DNA of 50,389 nucleotides from Solirubrobacteraceae bacterium (GTDB lineage Bacteria > Actinomycetota > Thermoleophilia > Solirubrobacterales > Solirubrobacteraceae), in contig JADGPK010000015.1 in NCBI GenBank assembly GCA_017882445.1, positions 1 through 50,389 on the forward strand. Reading direction: 5' to 3'. Numbering within the stretch: the first letter of the stretch is position 1; each line of letters opens with the position of its first letter. This document shows positions 8,437 to 17,210 of the stretch, piece by piece. A program made the position numbers and the translations under genes. The notes below the pieces were generated by a model that saw only the letters and a program-made list of their open reading frames with translations, was not told the DNA's origin and did no database searches.

Positions 8437-9816
8437 ATGACACAGCGACCCCCAGTCACGATGGACAAGATCGTCGCGCTGTGCAAGCGACGCGGCTTCG
8501 TGTTTCCGTCCTCGGAGATCTACGGCGGGGTCGGCTCGACATACGACTTCGGCCACTACGGGGTGCTGCTGAAGAGCAACGTCAAGAACGAGTGGTGGCA
8601 CTCGATGCTGCAGGAGCGCGACGACATCGTGGCGATCGACTCGGCCATCCTGCAGCACCCCCGCGTGTGGGAGGCATCGGGCCATCTCGCCGGGTTCACC
8701 GACCCGCTCGTCGACTGCCGCGCCTGCGGCCAGCGCTTCCGCGCCGACCATCTCGCCGATCTGCCGTGCGGGCGCAAACCCTCCAAGCACCCGGGCGAGA
8801 CCGACGAGTGCTCGCTGACGGAGTCGCGCGACTTCAATCTCATGTTCGAGACGACCATCGGCCCGGTGAAGGAGTCGGGTGCCACCGCCTACCTGCGCCC
8901 GGAGACCGCCCAGGGCATCTTCATCAACTTCAAGAACGTGCTGCAGTTCTCGCGCAAGAAGCCCCCGTTCGGGATCGCGCAGGTCGGCAAGTCGTTCCGC
9001 AACGAGATCACCCCCGGCAACTTCATCTTCAGGACGCGCGAGTTCGAGCAGATGGAGATGGAGTTCTTCGTGCCGCCCGCCGAAGCCGAGCGCTGGTTCG
9101 AGCACTGGCTCTCAGAGCGCGAGCGCTGGTACCTGGAGCTGGGCATCCGGCCCGACCATCTGCGCATGCGCCCGCACGATCCCGATGAGCTGTCGCATTA
9201 CGCCTCGGCGACCAGCGACGTCGAGTATCTGTTTCCCATCGGCTGGTCCGAGCTCGAGGGGATCGCCAACCGCGGCGACTTCGACCTCTCCAGGCACGCC
9301 GAGTTCTCGGGTGAGAAGCTCGAGTACTTCGACCAGGCCACCGGCGAGCGCTACGTGCCCCACGTGATCGAGCCGGCCGCGGGCGCGGACCGTGCGACGC
9401 TCGCCTTCCTCGTGGACGCCTACGACGAGGAATTCGTCGAACGCGAGGGAGCAGGCGAGGGCGAGAGGCGCACGGTGCTGCGCCTGCACCCGCGTCTTGC
9501 TCCTGTCAAGGCCGCCGTCCTGCCGCTCGTCAACAAGGACGGCCAGCCGGAGCTCGCGCACCAGGTCCACCGTGCGGTCGGCGCGTTGGTGCAGGCGGAG
9601 TACGACGACGGCGGGGCGATCGGCAGGCGCTATCGCCGCCAGGACGAGATCGGCACCCCGTTCTGCCTTACGATCGACCACCAGAGCATCCAGGACGGCA
9701 CCCTCACGGTTCGCGATCGCGACTCGCTGTCGCAGGAGCGACTGCCGATCGAGGGCGTCGCCGAGGAGATCGCAAGGCGCATCAAGGCGCCGTGGAAGAC
9801 ACCCAAACAGCTGTGA
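8437..9816 (+). CDS. glyQS: Glycyl-tRNA synthetase, single-chain dimeric type
   Basis: This class II enzyme charges tRNA-Gly. The 459-residue single chain has the N-terminal FPSSEIYGG, a zinc-binding insertion (Cys94, Cys97, Cys111, Cys125), the active-site YLRPETAQGIF at 152-162 and motif 2 with GKSFRNEI and REFEQMEMEFF at about 184-211. A C-terminal anticodon-binding domain (APVKAAVLPLVNK, then DEIGTPFCLTIDHQ) completes it. This is the alpha2 form, not the alpha2-beta2 form of many Gram-negatives. The ATG at 8461 is an alternative start; neither has a strong Shine-Dalgarno. Length and motifs are complete, so it should be functional. The acyl-CoA dehydrogenase gene follows after 10 bases. 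Confidence 0.95.
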   Translation: MTQRPPVTMDKIVALCKRRGFVFPSSEIYGGVGSTYDFGHYGVLLKSNVKNEWWHSMLQERDDIVAIDSAILQHPRVWEASGHLAGFTDPLVDCRACGQRFRADHLADLPCGRKPSKHPGETDECSLTESRDFNLMFETTIGPVKESGATAYLRPETAQGIFINFKNVLQFSRKKPPFGIAQVGKSFRNEITPGNFIFRTREFEQMEMEFFVPPAEAERWFEHWLSERERWYLELGIRPDHLRMRPHDPDELSHYASATSDVEYLFPIGWSELEGIANRGDFDLSRHAEFSGEKLEYFDQATGERYVPHVIEPAAGADRATLAFLVDAYDEEFVEREGAGEGERRTVLRLHPRLAPVKAAVLPLVNKDGQPELAHQVHRAVGALVQAEYDDGGAIGRRYRRQDEIGTPFCLTIDHQSIQDGTLTVRDRDSLSQERLPIEGVAEEIARRIKAPWKTPKQL

Positions 9817-9826
9817 GAGGAGAGGT

Positions 9827-10987
9827 ATGGACTTCGATCTGACCGACGAGCAGCGCCTGATCAAGGAGACCGCGCGGGAGTTCACCGACAAGGAGATCGT
9901 GCTCCAGTCGCGCGAAAACGCGCGCAACCACCACTTCGACATTGAGATGATCAAGAAGGTCGCCGACCAGGGCTATCTCGGCGCAATCGTCCCACAGGAG
10001 TACGGCGGCGCGGGCCTCGACTACTTCAGCTACGGGCTGGTCGTGGAGGAGATAGGGCGGGGGGACTCGGCGATCCGCACGGTCATCTCGGTTCAGACCT
10101 CGCTGGTCTGCTCGGGCATCGTCAAGTTCGGCACCGAGGAGCAGAAGCAGAAGTATCTGCCCAAGCTCTGCTCGGGCGAGTGGCTGGGCTGCTTCGGGCT
10201 GACCGAGCCCGACACAGGCTCGGACGCCGCCAACCAGAAGACGCGCGCGAAGAAGACGGACTCCGGCTGGGTGCTCAACGGCGCGAAGATGTGGATCTCG
10301 ATGGCCAACTACGCGAAGGTCGCGCTGATCTTCGCCCAGACCGATCCGGCGCTCGGACACAAGGGGATCGCGTGCTTTCTGGTGGACACCGATCAGCCCG
10401 GCTACACGGCGCAGACGATCGAGCACAAGATGGGACTGCAGGCCTCCGACACCGGATCGATCTCGCTCGAAGACGTGGAGGTCTCAGACGACGAGATGCT
10501 CGGAGATGTAGGCGACGGCTTCAAAATCGCGATGTCAAACCTCGACTCCGGCCGCTACTCGGTGGCGGCCGGATGCGTGGGGATCTGCCAGGGATGCGTG
10601 GAGGAGTCGGTCAGGTATTCCAAGGAGCGTGAACAGTTCGGGCGCCCCATCGCCAGCTTCCAGCTCGTGCAGGCGATGATCGCCGACATGGTCCTGAAGA
10701 CCGACGCCTCACGGATGCTCGTGTGGCGGGCGGGATGGCTGAAGGACCAGGGCCGCCCGAACACCCTCGAGACGTCGATCGCCAAGCTCCACGCGACGGA
10801 AGCCTCGCTCGAGTGCGCGAACCTCGCGATCCAGGTGCACGGCGGGGCGGGCTACGTCGATGACCACCCGGTCGAGCGCTACTTCCGCGACGCGCGGGTG
10901 ACGACGCTGTATGAGGGAACCTCCCAGATCCAGAAACTGATCATCGGGCGCGCGATGACCGGGATCAACGCGCTCGTGCCCGCCTGA
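9827..10987 (+). CDS. Acyl-CoA dehydrogenase
   Basis: This FAD enzyme oxidises acyl-CoA to trans-2-enoyl-CoA. It is 386 residues, the standard family length. It has the FAD-binding CFGLTEPDTGSDAA segment, the WISMANYA strand, and the catalytic base Glu363 in YEGTSQIQKLIIGRAM. The start ATG 9827 follows AGGAGAGGT, a good ribosome site directly behind the glyQS stop. It is followed by a 3-hydroxyacyl-CoA dehydrogenase gene, so the two can serve successive oxidation steps of fatty or aromatic acid degradation. Glu position and sequence resemble short-chain/butyryl-type members, but chain-length specificity cannot be fixed from sequence. Confidence 0.9.
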   Translation: MDFDLTDEQRLIKETAREFTDKEIVLQSRENARNHHFDIEMIKKVADQGYLGAIVPQEYGGAGLDYFSYGLVVEEIGRGDSAIRTVISVQTSLVCSGIVKFGTEEQKQKYLPKLCSGEWLGCFGLTEPDTGSDAANQKTRAKKTDSGWVLNGAKMWISMANYAKVALIFAQTDPALGHKGIACFLVDTDQPGYTAQTIEHKMGLQASDTGSISLEDVEVSDDEMLGDVGDGFKIAMSNLDSGRYSVAAGCVGICQGCVEESVRYSKEREQFGRPIASFQLVQAMIADMVLKTDASRMLVWRAGWLKDQGRPNTLETSIAKLHATEASLECANLAIQVHGGAGYVDDHPVERYFRDARVTTLYEGTSQIQKLIIGRAMTGINALVPA

Positions 10988-11011
10988 GGAGTGCGGCTCC
11001 AAAGACTTCCG

Positions 11012-12736
11012 ATGTCCGAACCCGAGCGCGTGAAGGAGGATGAGAAGGCCGGCACAGCCGGCCGTGAGGCCAGCGCGGCGAGGGTCATCGGCGTGCTCGG
11101 AGCCGGCACGATGGGCGCCGGCATCGCGCAGCTCGCGTGTCGCTCCGGAGCACGCACGCTGCTGTACGACCCGATCCCGGAGGCGCTCGAGCGTGGCCTG
11201 CAGCGGGCGCGGCAGGGCCTTCAGAGGGAAGTCGAGCGCGGCCGGCTGAGCGCCGAGGAGGCACAGGCAGGCGCTGCGCGCCTTCAGGCGGTGGACGATC
11301 TGGCCGCGTTTGCGCCTTGCGAGCTCGTCATCGAGGCTGTGCCCGAGCGCCTGGAGCTCAAGCACGCGCTCTATGAACAGCTCTCAGAAATAGTGTCCGA
11401 GTCGTGCGTGCTTGCGACGAACACCTCCTCGCTGCTTGTGACCGCGATCGCCGCCGGCGCGAGCAGGCCGGGACGGGTGGTGGGGATGCACTTCTTCAAC
11501 CCGGCGCCGGTCATGCGCCTGCTGGAGGTGGTCGCCGGCGAGCAGTCTGAACAGGACGCGTTGGCGATCGCCCACGCGACCGGCGAGGCGATGGGCAAGA
11601 CCGTCATCCGTGCCGGCGACGGGCCGGGCTTCCTGGTCAACCGCTGCAACCGGCCGTTCGGCCTGGAGGCTCTGCGCCTACTGCAGGAGAGGATCGCGGA
11701 TATCGAGACGATCGACCGCGTCTGCCGGATGGAGGGTGGCTTTCGCATGGGCCCCTTCGAGCTGATGGACCTCGTCGGCGTGGACACCGGCTTTGAGATC
11801 GCGAAGAGCTTCTTCGCGCAGAGCTTCGGCGAGCCGCGCTGGCGCCCCTCGCCGATAACGGCCCGCTACGTGGCCGCGGGCCTGCACGGTCGCAAGAGCG
11901 GACGCGGCTACTACACCTACGCCCCCGCGGGCGAGGGCGGCGCGGCAGGCCACCGCGCCGAGGACCCCGAGCCGGCCGGAGCCGCCGAGCCGGGCCTCGG
12001 CGAGGGCGTGGTGGTGATCGCCGGCGGCGGACGGCTGGCCGATGAGCTGCGCGACGCGGCCGGTGCGGCCGGCTATGAGGTGCGCTCGCCGCACGACCCG
12101 ACCGGCGGCGTGTTCCCCGCGCTGATCATCGACTGCGATCGCCAGCCGCCCACTGCGGGCAGCGCGGCGGGCTCGGCGGCACAGCGCGCGGACCGCCGCG
12201 CGCAGGGGCCGGCGCTGCCCCAGGGAGGGGCGCACCTCGTGCTGTGCGCGGCCGGATCGCTTCAGAGCCTCGACCCGGGCGGCAGCGCCGTCGGCTTTCA
12301 CGCCCTGACGCCCCTGTCCCAGGGGAGCCTGGTCGAGCTGACCCGCAGCGAGACCTCCTCGCCCGTGGCCGCCGGTCGCGCCGAGCGCTTCTTCAAGGCG
12401 CTCGGCAAGCACGTCGCGTGGGTCGGAGATGCGCCCGGGCTGGTTCTCGGGCGGATCGTCTGTCAGCTCATCAACGAGTCCGCCTTCGCGCTCGGCGAAG
12501 GCGTGGGCGGCGCGCGCGACATCGACCTGGGGATGGTGCTCGGGCTGAGCCATCCGCATGGCCCTTTCGCGTGGGCGGACACGATCGGTCTCGACCACGT
12601 GCTCGCGGTGCTGGAGGCGCTCTGCGAGGAGTACCGCGAGGAGCGCTACCGTCCCGCTCCGGTGCTTCGGCGCCTCGTGCAGGCGGGGCGCCTGGGAGTG
12701 GAGACGGGGGCGGGCTTCTTCGACTACGAGGACTGA
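11012..12736 (+). CDS. 3-hydroxyacyl-CoA dehydrogenase, PaaH-like two-module
   Basis: It oxidises 3-hydroxyacyl-CoA to 3-ketoacyl-CoA with NAD. The Rossmann motif VLGAGTMGAGIAQLA lies near residue 30, followed by MHFFNPAPVMRLLEVV, then the C-terminal domain GDGPGFLVNRCNRP. Then comes a degenerate second Rossmann-like region (VVVIAGGGRLADELRDAA) and a second C-terminal domain (GDAPGLVLGRIVCQLINE ... GAGFFDY). This N-C-(N)-C build is known for PaaH/PaaC-type enzymes. The start is uncertain: GTG 10991 abuts a purine run, and ATG 11012 was preferred; neither spacing is ideal. The middle part, with long Ala/Gly/Glu linkers, is poorly conserved. It lies 24 bases after the acyl-CoA dehydrogenase gene. 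Confidence 0.85.
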   Translation: MSEPERVKEDEKAGTAGREASAARVIGVLGAGTMGAGIAQLACRSGARTLLYDPIPEALERGLQRARQGLQREVERGRLSAEEAQAGAARLQAVDDLAAFAPCELVIEAVPERLELKHALYEQLSEIVSESCVLATNTSSLLVTAIAAGASRPGRVVGMHFFNPAPVMRLLEVVAGEQSEQDALAIAHATGEAMGKTVIRAGDGPGFLVNRCNRPFGLEALRLLQERIADIETIDRVCRMEGGFRMGPFELMDLVGVDTGFEIAKSFFAQSFGEPRWRPSPITARYVAAGLHGRKSGRGYYTYAPAGEGGAAGHRAEDPEPAGAAEPGLGEGVVVIAGGGRLADELRDAAGAAGYEVRSPHDPTGGVFPALIIDCDRQPPTAGSAAGSAAQRADRRAQGPALPQGGAHLVLCAAGSLQSLDPGGSAVGFHALTPLSQGSLVELTRSETSSPVAAGRAERFFKALGKHVAWVGDAPGLVLGRIVCQLINESAFALGEGVGGARDIDLGMVLGLSHPHGPFAWADTIGLDHVLAVLEALCEEYREERYRPAPVLRRLVQAGRLGVETGAGFFDYED

Positions 12737-12775
12737 GTCGATCTCACGTTTCAGAGCCTGCCCCGTTTAACGACC

Positions 12776-13255
12776 GTGAGCGACGCGCTGCCACCCTTCC
12801 AACGCTTTCTCGACGCGCAGCGCGACGCCGTGTGGCGGTTCCTGGTGCGCTCGGTCGGCGCCGCCGAGGCGGAGGACTGCTTTCAGGAGACGTTCATCGC
12901 GGCGCTGCGCGCCTACCCGCGCCTGCGCGCCGACTCCAACCTGCGCGCATGGGTGCTGACGATCGCCCACCGCAAGGCGCTCGACGCGCACCGCGCGCGG
13001 GCCAGACGGGCGGTGCCGGTCGCCGACATCGACGCCGCCGACGCTCGCGCCGAGTCGAACCCGGCAGCGCGCGACGAGGCGCTGTGGGATGCGGTCTCAG
13101 AGCTGCCTGCGCGCCAGCGCTCGGCGGTCACGCTGCGCTACATCGCCGACCTGCCCCACCGCGACATCGCAGCCGCGATCGGCTGCTCGGAGGAGGCTGC
13201 CCGCCGTTCGCTTTCCGAGGGACTGGCCAAGTTGAGAAAGGTGGTGCCGGCATGA
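12776..13255 (+). CDS. ECF-type sigma-70 factor
   Basis: The 159-residue protein has only regions 2 and 4. Region 2 is DAVWRFLVRSVG then AEDCFQETFIAALRAY and NLRAWVLTIAHRKALD. Region 4 is LPARQRSAVTLRYIADLPH with the helix-turn-helix DIAAAIGCSEEAARRSL. This is the layout of extracytoplasmic-function sigma factors. The GTG start has no Shine-Dalgarno. Its stop overlaps the start of an alkyl-guanine methyltransferase gene (ATGA), so the two proteins should be made together. No separate anti-sigma gene is beside it. A role in controlling a DNA alkylation response is an inference from this coupling. Confidence 0.85.
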   Translation: MSDALPPFQRFLDAQRDAVWRFLVRSVGAAEAEDCFQETFIAALRAYPRLRADSNLRAWVLTIAHRKALDAHRARARRAVPVADIDAADARAESNPAARDEALWDAVSELPARQRSAVTLRYIADLPHRDIAAAIGCSEEAARRSLSEGLAKLRKVVPA

Positions 13256-13908
13256 CCGATAACTCCCCCACGGACAGCTCGGCGATCGTCGAGGTGCTCC
13301 GGCTCGGCCCTGCCTGCGCCCACGACGGCGCCGGTGCGAGCGCCGCCGCCCAGGCCGCCCGTCGCCTGGTTGACCGGGTGGCGGCCGAAGGTCTCGCCGA
13401 CGTCAGCTACGCGACCGTGGAGTCGCCGTTCGGGAGCCTCTTCGCCGCCACCACCAAGCGGGGCCTCGTGCGGCTGGCGTTCCCCGAGGAGAGCACAGAC
13501 TCGGTGCTCGAACGCATCGCACGGCGGCTGTCGCCGCGGATCGTCGAGGCGGCCGCGCCGTTGGACCCCGTGCGGCGCGAGCTGGAGGACTATTTCACCG
13601 GACGTCGGCGCACGTTCGATCTCTCGCTCGACTGGTCGCTGATCGGTCCGTTCGGGCGTCGCGTGCTGGGAGTGACCTCGGAGATCCCCTACGGCGGCGT
13701 GCTCAGCTACGCCGAGGTGGCTGCCGAGGCGGGCAGTCCCCGCGGATCGCGAGCCGCGGGCAACGCGCTCGGCTCAAACCCGATCCCGATCGTGATCCCC
13801 TGCCATCGCGTGCTGCGCAGCGGCGGCGCGCTCGGCGGCTACGGCGGCGGGCTGGAGCGCAAGCGCTGGTTGCTGGAGCTCGAGGGCGCGCCCACCCCGC
13901 GTCGCTGA
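13252..13908 (+). CDS. ogt: Methylated-DNA-protein cysteine methyltransferase, N-extended
   Basis: It repairs O6-alkylguanine by suicidal transfer to a cysteine. The active-site PCHRV (Cys184) follows NPIPIVI, with the helix-turn-helix region IPYGGVLSYAEVAAEAG upstream and GGYGGGLERKRWLLELE after, all as in Ogt/AdaB proteins. The first 50 residues, before YATVESPFGSLFAATT, are an extension not needed for repair (LRLGPACAHDG, then an Ala-rich helix). They could be a regulatory piece for the coupled sigma factor. The ATG overlaps the sigma stop by four bases. At 218 residues it is about 45 longer than a minimal Ogt. It ends 13 bases before the convergent thioredoxin reductase gene. Confidence 0.85.
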   Translation: MTDNSPTDSSAIVEVLRLGPACAHDGAGASAAAQAARRLVDRVAAEGLADVSYATVESPFGSLFAATTKRGLVRLAFPEESTDSVLERIARRLSPRIVEAAAPLDPVRRELEDYFTGRRRTFDLSLDWSLIGPFGRRVLGVTSEIPYGGVLSYAEVAAEAGSPRGSRAAGNALGSNPIPIVIPCHRVLRSGGALGGYGGGLERKRWLLELEGAPTPRR

Positions 13909-13921
13909 GCGACGGCTGGAG

Positions 13922-14941
13922 CTAGGGCTCCACAGCGGCCACGGGCGCCCATTGCGCCGTGGCCGGGTCTCCGGCCGCCATCTCCGCCGGCGCCTGCACG
14001 CCGGGCGTGTCGCGCAGGTACCACTCGGCGTCGAGCGCCGCCTGGCAGCCCGAGCCCGCGGCGGTGATCGCCTGGCGGTAGGTGTGGTCGACGAGGTCGC
14101 CCGCGGCGAACACGCCGGGCCGGTTGGTGCGCGTGGAGCGCCCGGCGGTGATCACGTAGCCGTTCTCGTCGACGTCGACCTGGCCGCGCACGAGCTCGGA
14201 CTGCGGCTCGTGCCCGACCGCAATGAAGGTGCCCAAGACGGGGATCTCGAGCTCTGCGCCGGTCTCGGTGTTGACCAGCGAGGCGTACCCGAGTGCACCG
14301 CTGTCGCCGGCGACGAACGCCTCGACGCGGTACGGCGTGAGCAGCTCGATGTTCGCCTGTGCCCGCGCCCGCTCGAGCATGATCTTCGACGCGCGGAACT
14401 CGCCACGGCGGTGCACCACGGTCACCTTGGAGGCAAACTTGGACAGGAAGATCGCCTCCTCCATCGCCGAGTCCCCGCCGCCCACGATGATCGTCGGAGC
14501 TCCCTTGAAGAAGGCGGCGTCGCAGGTGGCGCAGTAGCTGATCCCGCGACCTGCTAGCTCCTCCTCGCCGGGGATCCCGAGCTTCTTGTGCTCGGCGCCC
14601 ATCGCCAGCACGACGGTGCGCGCGCGGTACTCGGTGTCTGACACCCACACGCTGTGGATGCCGCCGGGCTCGCTCGCCAGCTCCACGCGATCGGCCTGCT
14701 CGGTGAGCAGGCGCGCTCCGAAGCGCTCGGCCTGGTCGCGGAACATCCGCATCATCTCCGGACCCATCACGCCCTCGGGGAAGCCGGGGTAGTTCTCCAC
14801 GTCGGTCGTCTGCTGGAGCAGGCCGCCCCAGGCGAAGCCCTCGATCAGCAGCGGACGCAGGTTTGCGCGCGCCGTGTAGAGGCCGGCCGTGTAGCCGGCC
14901 GGGCCACTGCCGATGATGATCACGTTCTCGACGTCGCTCAT
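13922..14941 (-). CDS. trxB: Thioredoxin reductase
   Basis: This flavoenzyme transfers electrons from NADPH to thioredoxin. It has the FAD motif GSGPAG (11-16), the redox-active CATC at 137-140 in SYCATCDAAFF, the NADPH motif GGGDSA at 154-159 and the C-terminal FAD site VFAAGDLVDHTYRQA. At 339 residues it has an ordinary length plus a 20-residue Ala/Pro tail. ATG 14941 is preceded by GGAGGTGAG, a strong ribosome site. The usual GGQL after the first FAD region reads GGLLQQTTDVENYPG. A 6-3-6 palindrome lies 50 bases upstream and may be an operator. No thioredoxin gene is in the window. Confidence 0.92.
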   Translation of the reverse strand: MSDVENVIIIGSGPAGYTAGLYTARANLRPLLIEGFAWGGLLQQTTDVENYPGFPEGVMGPEMMRMFRDQAERFGARLLTEQADRVELASEPGGIHSVWVSDTEYRARTVVLAMGAEHKKLGIPGEEELAGRGISYCATCDAAFFKGAPTIIVGGGDSAMEEAIFLSKFASKVTVVHRRGEFRASKIMLERARAQANIELLTPYRVEAFVAGDSGALGYASLVNTETGAELEIPVLGTFIAVGHEPQSELVRGQVDVDENGYVITAGRSTRTNRPGVFAAGDLVDHTYRQAITAAGSGCQAALDAEWYLRDTPGVQAPAEMAAGDPATAQWAPVAAVEP

Positions 14942-14990
14942 CTCACCTCCAATTCTCGCCTTTCCCGGCGATGTGCGGCTCTCAAGGTCG

Positions 14991-15005
14991 CTTTACTTTG
15001 TAAAG
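14991..15005. promoter_or_regulatory. Perfect 6-3-6 palindrome upstream of trxB
   Basis: CTTTAC-TTT-GTAAAG is a perfect inverted repeat of 6-bp arms in an AT-rich island of otherwise GC-rich DNA. It lies 50 bases before the trxB ATG, where a promoter would be expected. It is a candidate repressor or activator site; the factor is unknown. Confidence 0.4.
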
Positions 15006-15036
15006 TTTAGCACTGGGCCTGGCTTTGCGCGCTCAC

Positions 15037-16227
15037 TCAGGAGCCCTGCAGGGCGCCCGCCGGCGCGGAGGAGCCTGCGCGAGCGACACCCGGCGGCAGC
15101 GCCTGCTGCTCGTCTCGCCACCGCGCCACCGTCCGGCGCAGCTGGAAGTAGGCCACCGTGCCGGGGAGCGTCGGCAGCCAGAAGGAGATCCCGCGATAGG
15201 ACAGCACCGCGAGCACCGACAGGTTGAAATCGACGTTGAACGCTGCGAACGCGCCGATCATGCCCCCCTCGACGCCACCGAGGCCACCGGGGAGCGGCAG
15301 CAGGTTGCCGAGCATGCCCACGAAGTAGGCCATCCATATGACCGTGAACGGCGGCGGGGACCCGAACGCGTGGAACATCGCCCACAGGACCGAGATGTCA
15401 AAGCCCCACCAGGCGAGCGCGCCGAGCAGCCCGGGCTCGCGGGCGCGGATCAGATCGATCGCGGTGCGCACGCCGCTGGCCGCCAGCGCGGGGACGGTCA
15501 CGGCGCGGGCCACGAGATGCGCCACCCGACCCGACCGGCACGCCCATCCCTCCAAGCGCCGCTCGAGATCGCCGGGCAGCAGGTACGTCGCGCCGGCCGC
15601 AGCGAACAGCAGCGCGGCCACGATCGCCGGGACGATCGTGATCGCGAACGCCCCACCCCCCGGGAACAGGCCGGATCCCAGCCCGATGCCGTCGATCAAC
15701 AGCGACCCCGCATAGACCACGTACAGCAGCACCATGAAGGCGACCATGCGACAGGCGACCAGTCGCGGCGCCATTCCCGAGCGCCGCAGCGCCCAGGCGG
15801 TCAGCGCCACCCCACCCGCGCCGGCGGCGGCGAACAGCCGCGTGGCCGCCAGGCCGGCCATCGTGATCTCATAGCTCTCGCGCCAGTTGACCCTACCCTC
15901 GCCGTGCGGGAACACGGCGCGGAACAGGACCACGTAGCCCGCGAACGACAGCAGCTCCAGAACCACGCCGACGGCGATCCACCACGGATCGCCACGCTCG
16001 ATCCTGTGCACGGTCGTCCCGACCCCCGCGAGCTTCGGCAGCACGAAGTAGAGGAAGGCCACCCCGGAGACGATGAACAGCGCAAAGGCGAAGATCTGCC
16101 GGCGCGTGAGCAGCACGCGCGGCATCTCCTCCTCGGCCGCGTGCGCCCGGCGCCCCGACACGGGCGTCCCCTGCTCCTCGACCTTCTCCCCGGCTGCTTG
16201 CCGCCACGCCATCTTCTTCGCGTTCAC
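15037..16227 (-). CDS. Lysylphosphatidylglycerol synthase TM-domain (UPF0104) family membrane protein
   Basis: A polytopic membrane protein of 396 residues with about seven or eight spans, beginning at RQIFAFALFIVSGVAFLYFVLP near residue 45. Family-like signs include GYVVLFRAVF, the ATRLFAAAGAGGVALTAWAL stretch, and the C-terminal LLPLPGGLGGVEGGMIGAF loop, which is typical of UPF0104/YbhN and the flippase domain of MprF. Substrate is unknown; a lipid transport role is inferred. The GTG start at 16227 lies eight bases after the upstream PAP2 gene stop, so the two are probably cotranscribed. The long reading back to 16320 was rejected because it overlaps that gene. A hydrophilic 40-residue N-terminus precedes the first span. 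Confidence 0.75.
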   Translation of the reverse strand: MNAKKMAWRQAAGEKVEEQGTPVSGRRAHAAEEEMPRVLLTRRQIFAFALFIVSGVAFLYFVLPKLAGVGTTVHRIERGDPWWIAVGVVLELLSFAGYVVLFRAVFPHGEGRVNWRESYEITMAGLAATRLFAAAGAGGVALTAWALRRSGMAPRLVACRMVAFMVLLYVVYAGSLLIDGIGLGSGLFPGGGAFAITIVPAIVAALLFAAAGATYLLPGDLERRLEGWACRSGRVAHLVARAVTVPALAASGVRTAIDLIRAREPGLLGALAWWGFDISVLWAMFHAFGSPPPFTVIWMAYFVGMLGNLLPLPGGLGGVEGGMIGAFAAFNVDFNLSVLAVLSYRGISFWLPTLPGTVAYFQLRRTVARWRDEQQALPPGVARAGSSAPAGALQGS

Positions 16228-16235
16228 CCCCTGTT

Positions 16236-17186
16236 CTAGACCGCCTCGTGGGCCAGCTCCTCGAGCGCCGCCACAGCCCGCCCGAAGCCGGCGAGCGCCG
16301 GCCCGGCCCGCGGCCCCCACCGTCGGACCCCGGCCGTCAGCGCCGCACCCGCCAGCAGGTCCACGAGGTAGTGCTCACCGAGGTAAACGAGCGCGAATCC
16401 GAGCGTCGCGGTGTAGGTGAATCCGAGCACGCCCGCCACCGGACTCACCTCGCTGAGCAGGAGGGCAGCCATCACGGATGTGGCGAAGTGCAGAGAGGGC
16501 ATCGCGGCGAGTGGGTTGCCTCCGAACACACTGTAGAGCGGGCCCCAGCCGTCCCTCCAGAACAGCTCCCCATACTCGACCATCATCCGCCGGACCGCCG
16601 GTGGATGCGCGGCGCCCTCAACAGCCACCGAGGCCGCATACCAGGGCGGCGCGGTGGGCGCCAGCCAGTAGACGCTCGCGCCGATGTTGAAGACGGCGTA
16701 GGTCATCACGGCGGCGCGCGGAAAGCGGTCCGGATGACGCAACAGGATGTACGCCGCCGAGCCGTGCGGGACGATGAACCAGCTCCAGTGCGCCCACACC
16801 AGCACGCGGTCCAGAGCACGCCATTCCGGTCCATGCGCCCCGTTTTGAGCGAGGGCGCGCTGCAGGCGCACGCTGGGCAGCTCGCCGAGGCCGAGCACGC
16901 GGTCGACGTCGATCGGGTATCTGACATGCACCCGCGCCCCCTGCGCATCGGGATCGTCGTGTGGGGCCTTGTAGGCGGCGAGGTACGCCCACATCTGCAG
17001 GGCGCAGGTGGCGACGTCGCGCGCGCGAGAGCGGCGCACCGCCACGCACAGCCCCAGCGGCGCGGCGAAGGCGATCGTCTGCAGCACGAGCGGCGGAGCG
17101 CTGACGCGCTTGCGCACCAGTGGAGCGGCGGCCCCCGCCGCGACCATCCCCCAGGCGGTTACTCTGATCGCCCTCGAGAGCCGCAC
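16236..17186 (-). CDS. PAP2-superfamily membrane phosphatase/phosphotransferase
   Basis: A 316-residue membrane protein carrying two phosphatase signatures of the inositolphosphotransferase-like (Aur1/Ipt1) PAP2 branch: AMPSLHFATSV (SxxH, about residue 235) and YLGEHYLVDLLAG (HxxxD, about 270). The first KxxxxxxRP motif of classic PAP2 is not evident, as usual in that branch. Hydrophobic spans flank both motifs. It likely acts on a phospholipid or lipid-linked phosphate at the membrane. The start is uncertain: GTG 17186 gives a basic N-terminus and one hydrophobic helix, but no clear Shine-Dalgarno precedes it. It is followed by a UPF0104 gene after eight bases; together they suggest lipid modification or transport. 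Confidence 0.75.
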   Translation of the reverse strand: MRLSRAIRVTAWGMVAAGAAAPLVRKRVSAPPLVLQTIAFAAPLGLCVAVRRSRARDVATCALQMWAYLAAYKAPHDDPDAQGARVHVRYPIDVDRVLGLGELPSVRLQRALAQNGAHGPEWRALDRVLVWAHWSWFIVPHGSAAYILLRHPDRFPRAAVMTYAVFNIGASVYWLAPTAPPWYAASVAVEGAAHPPAVRRMMVEYGELFWRDGWGPLYSVFGGNPLAAMPSLHFATSVMAALLLSEVSPVAGVLGFTYTATLGFALVYLGEHYLVDLLAGAALTAGVRRWGPRAGPALAGFGRAVAALEELAHEAV

Positions 17187-17210
17187 AGGGCGGGGAGTAT
17201 ATGGGCCGGC

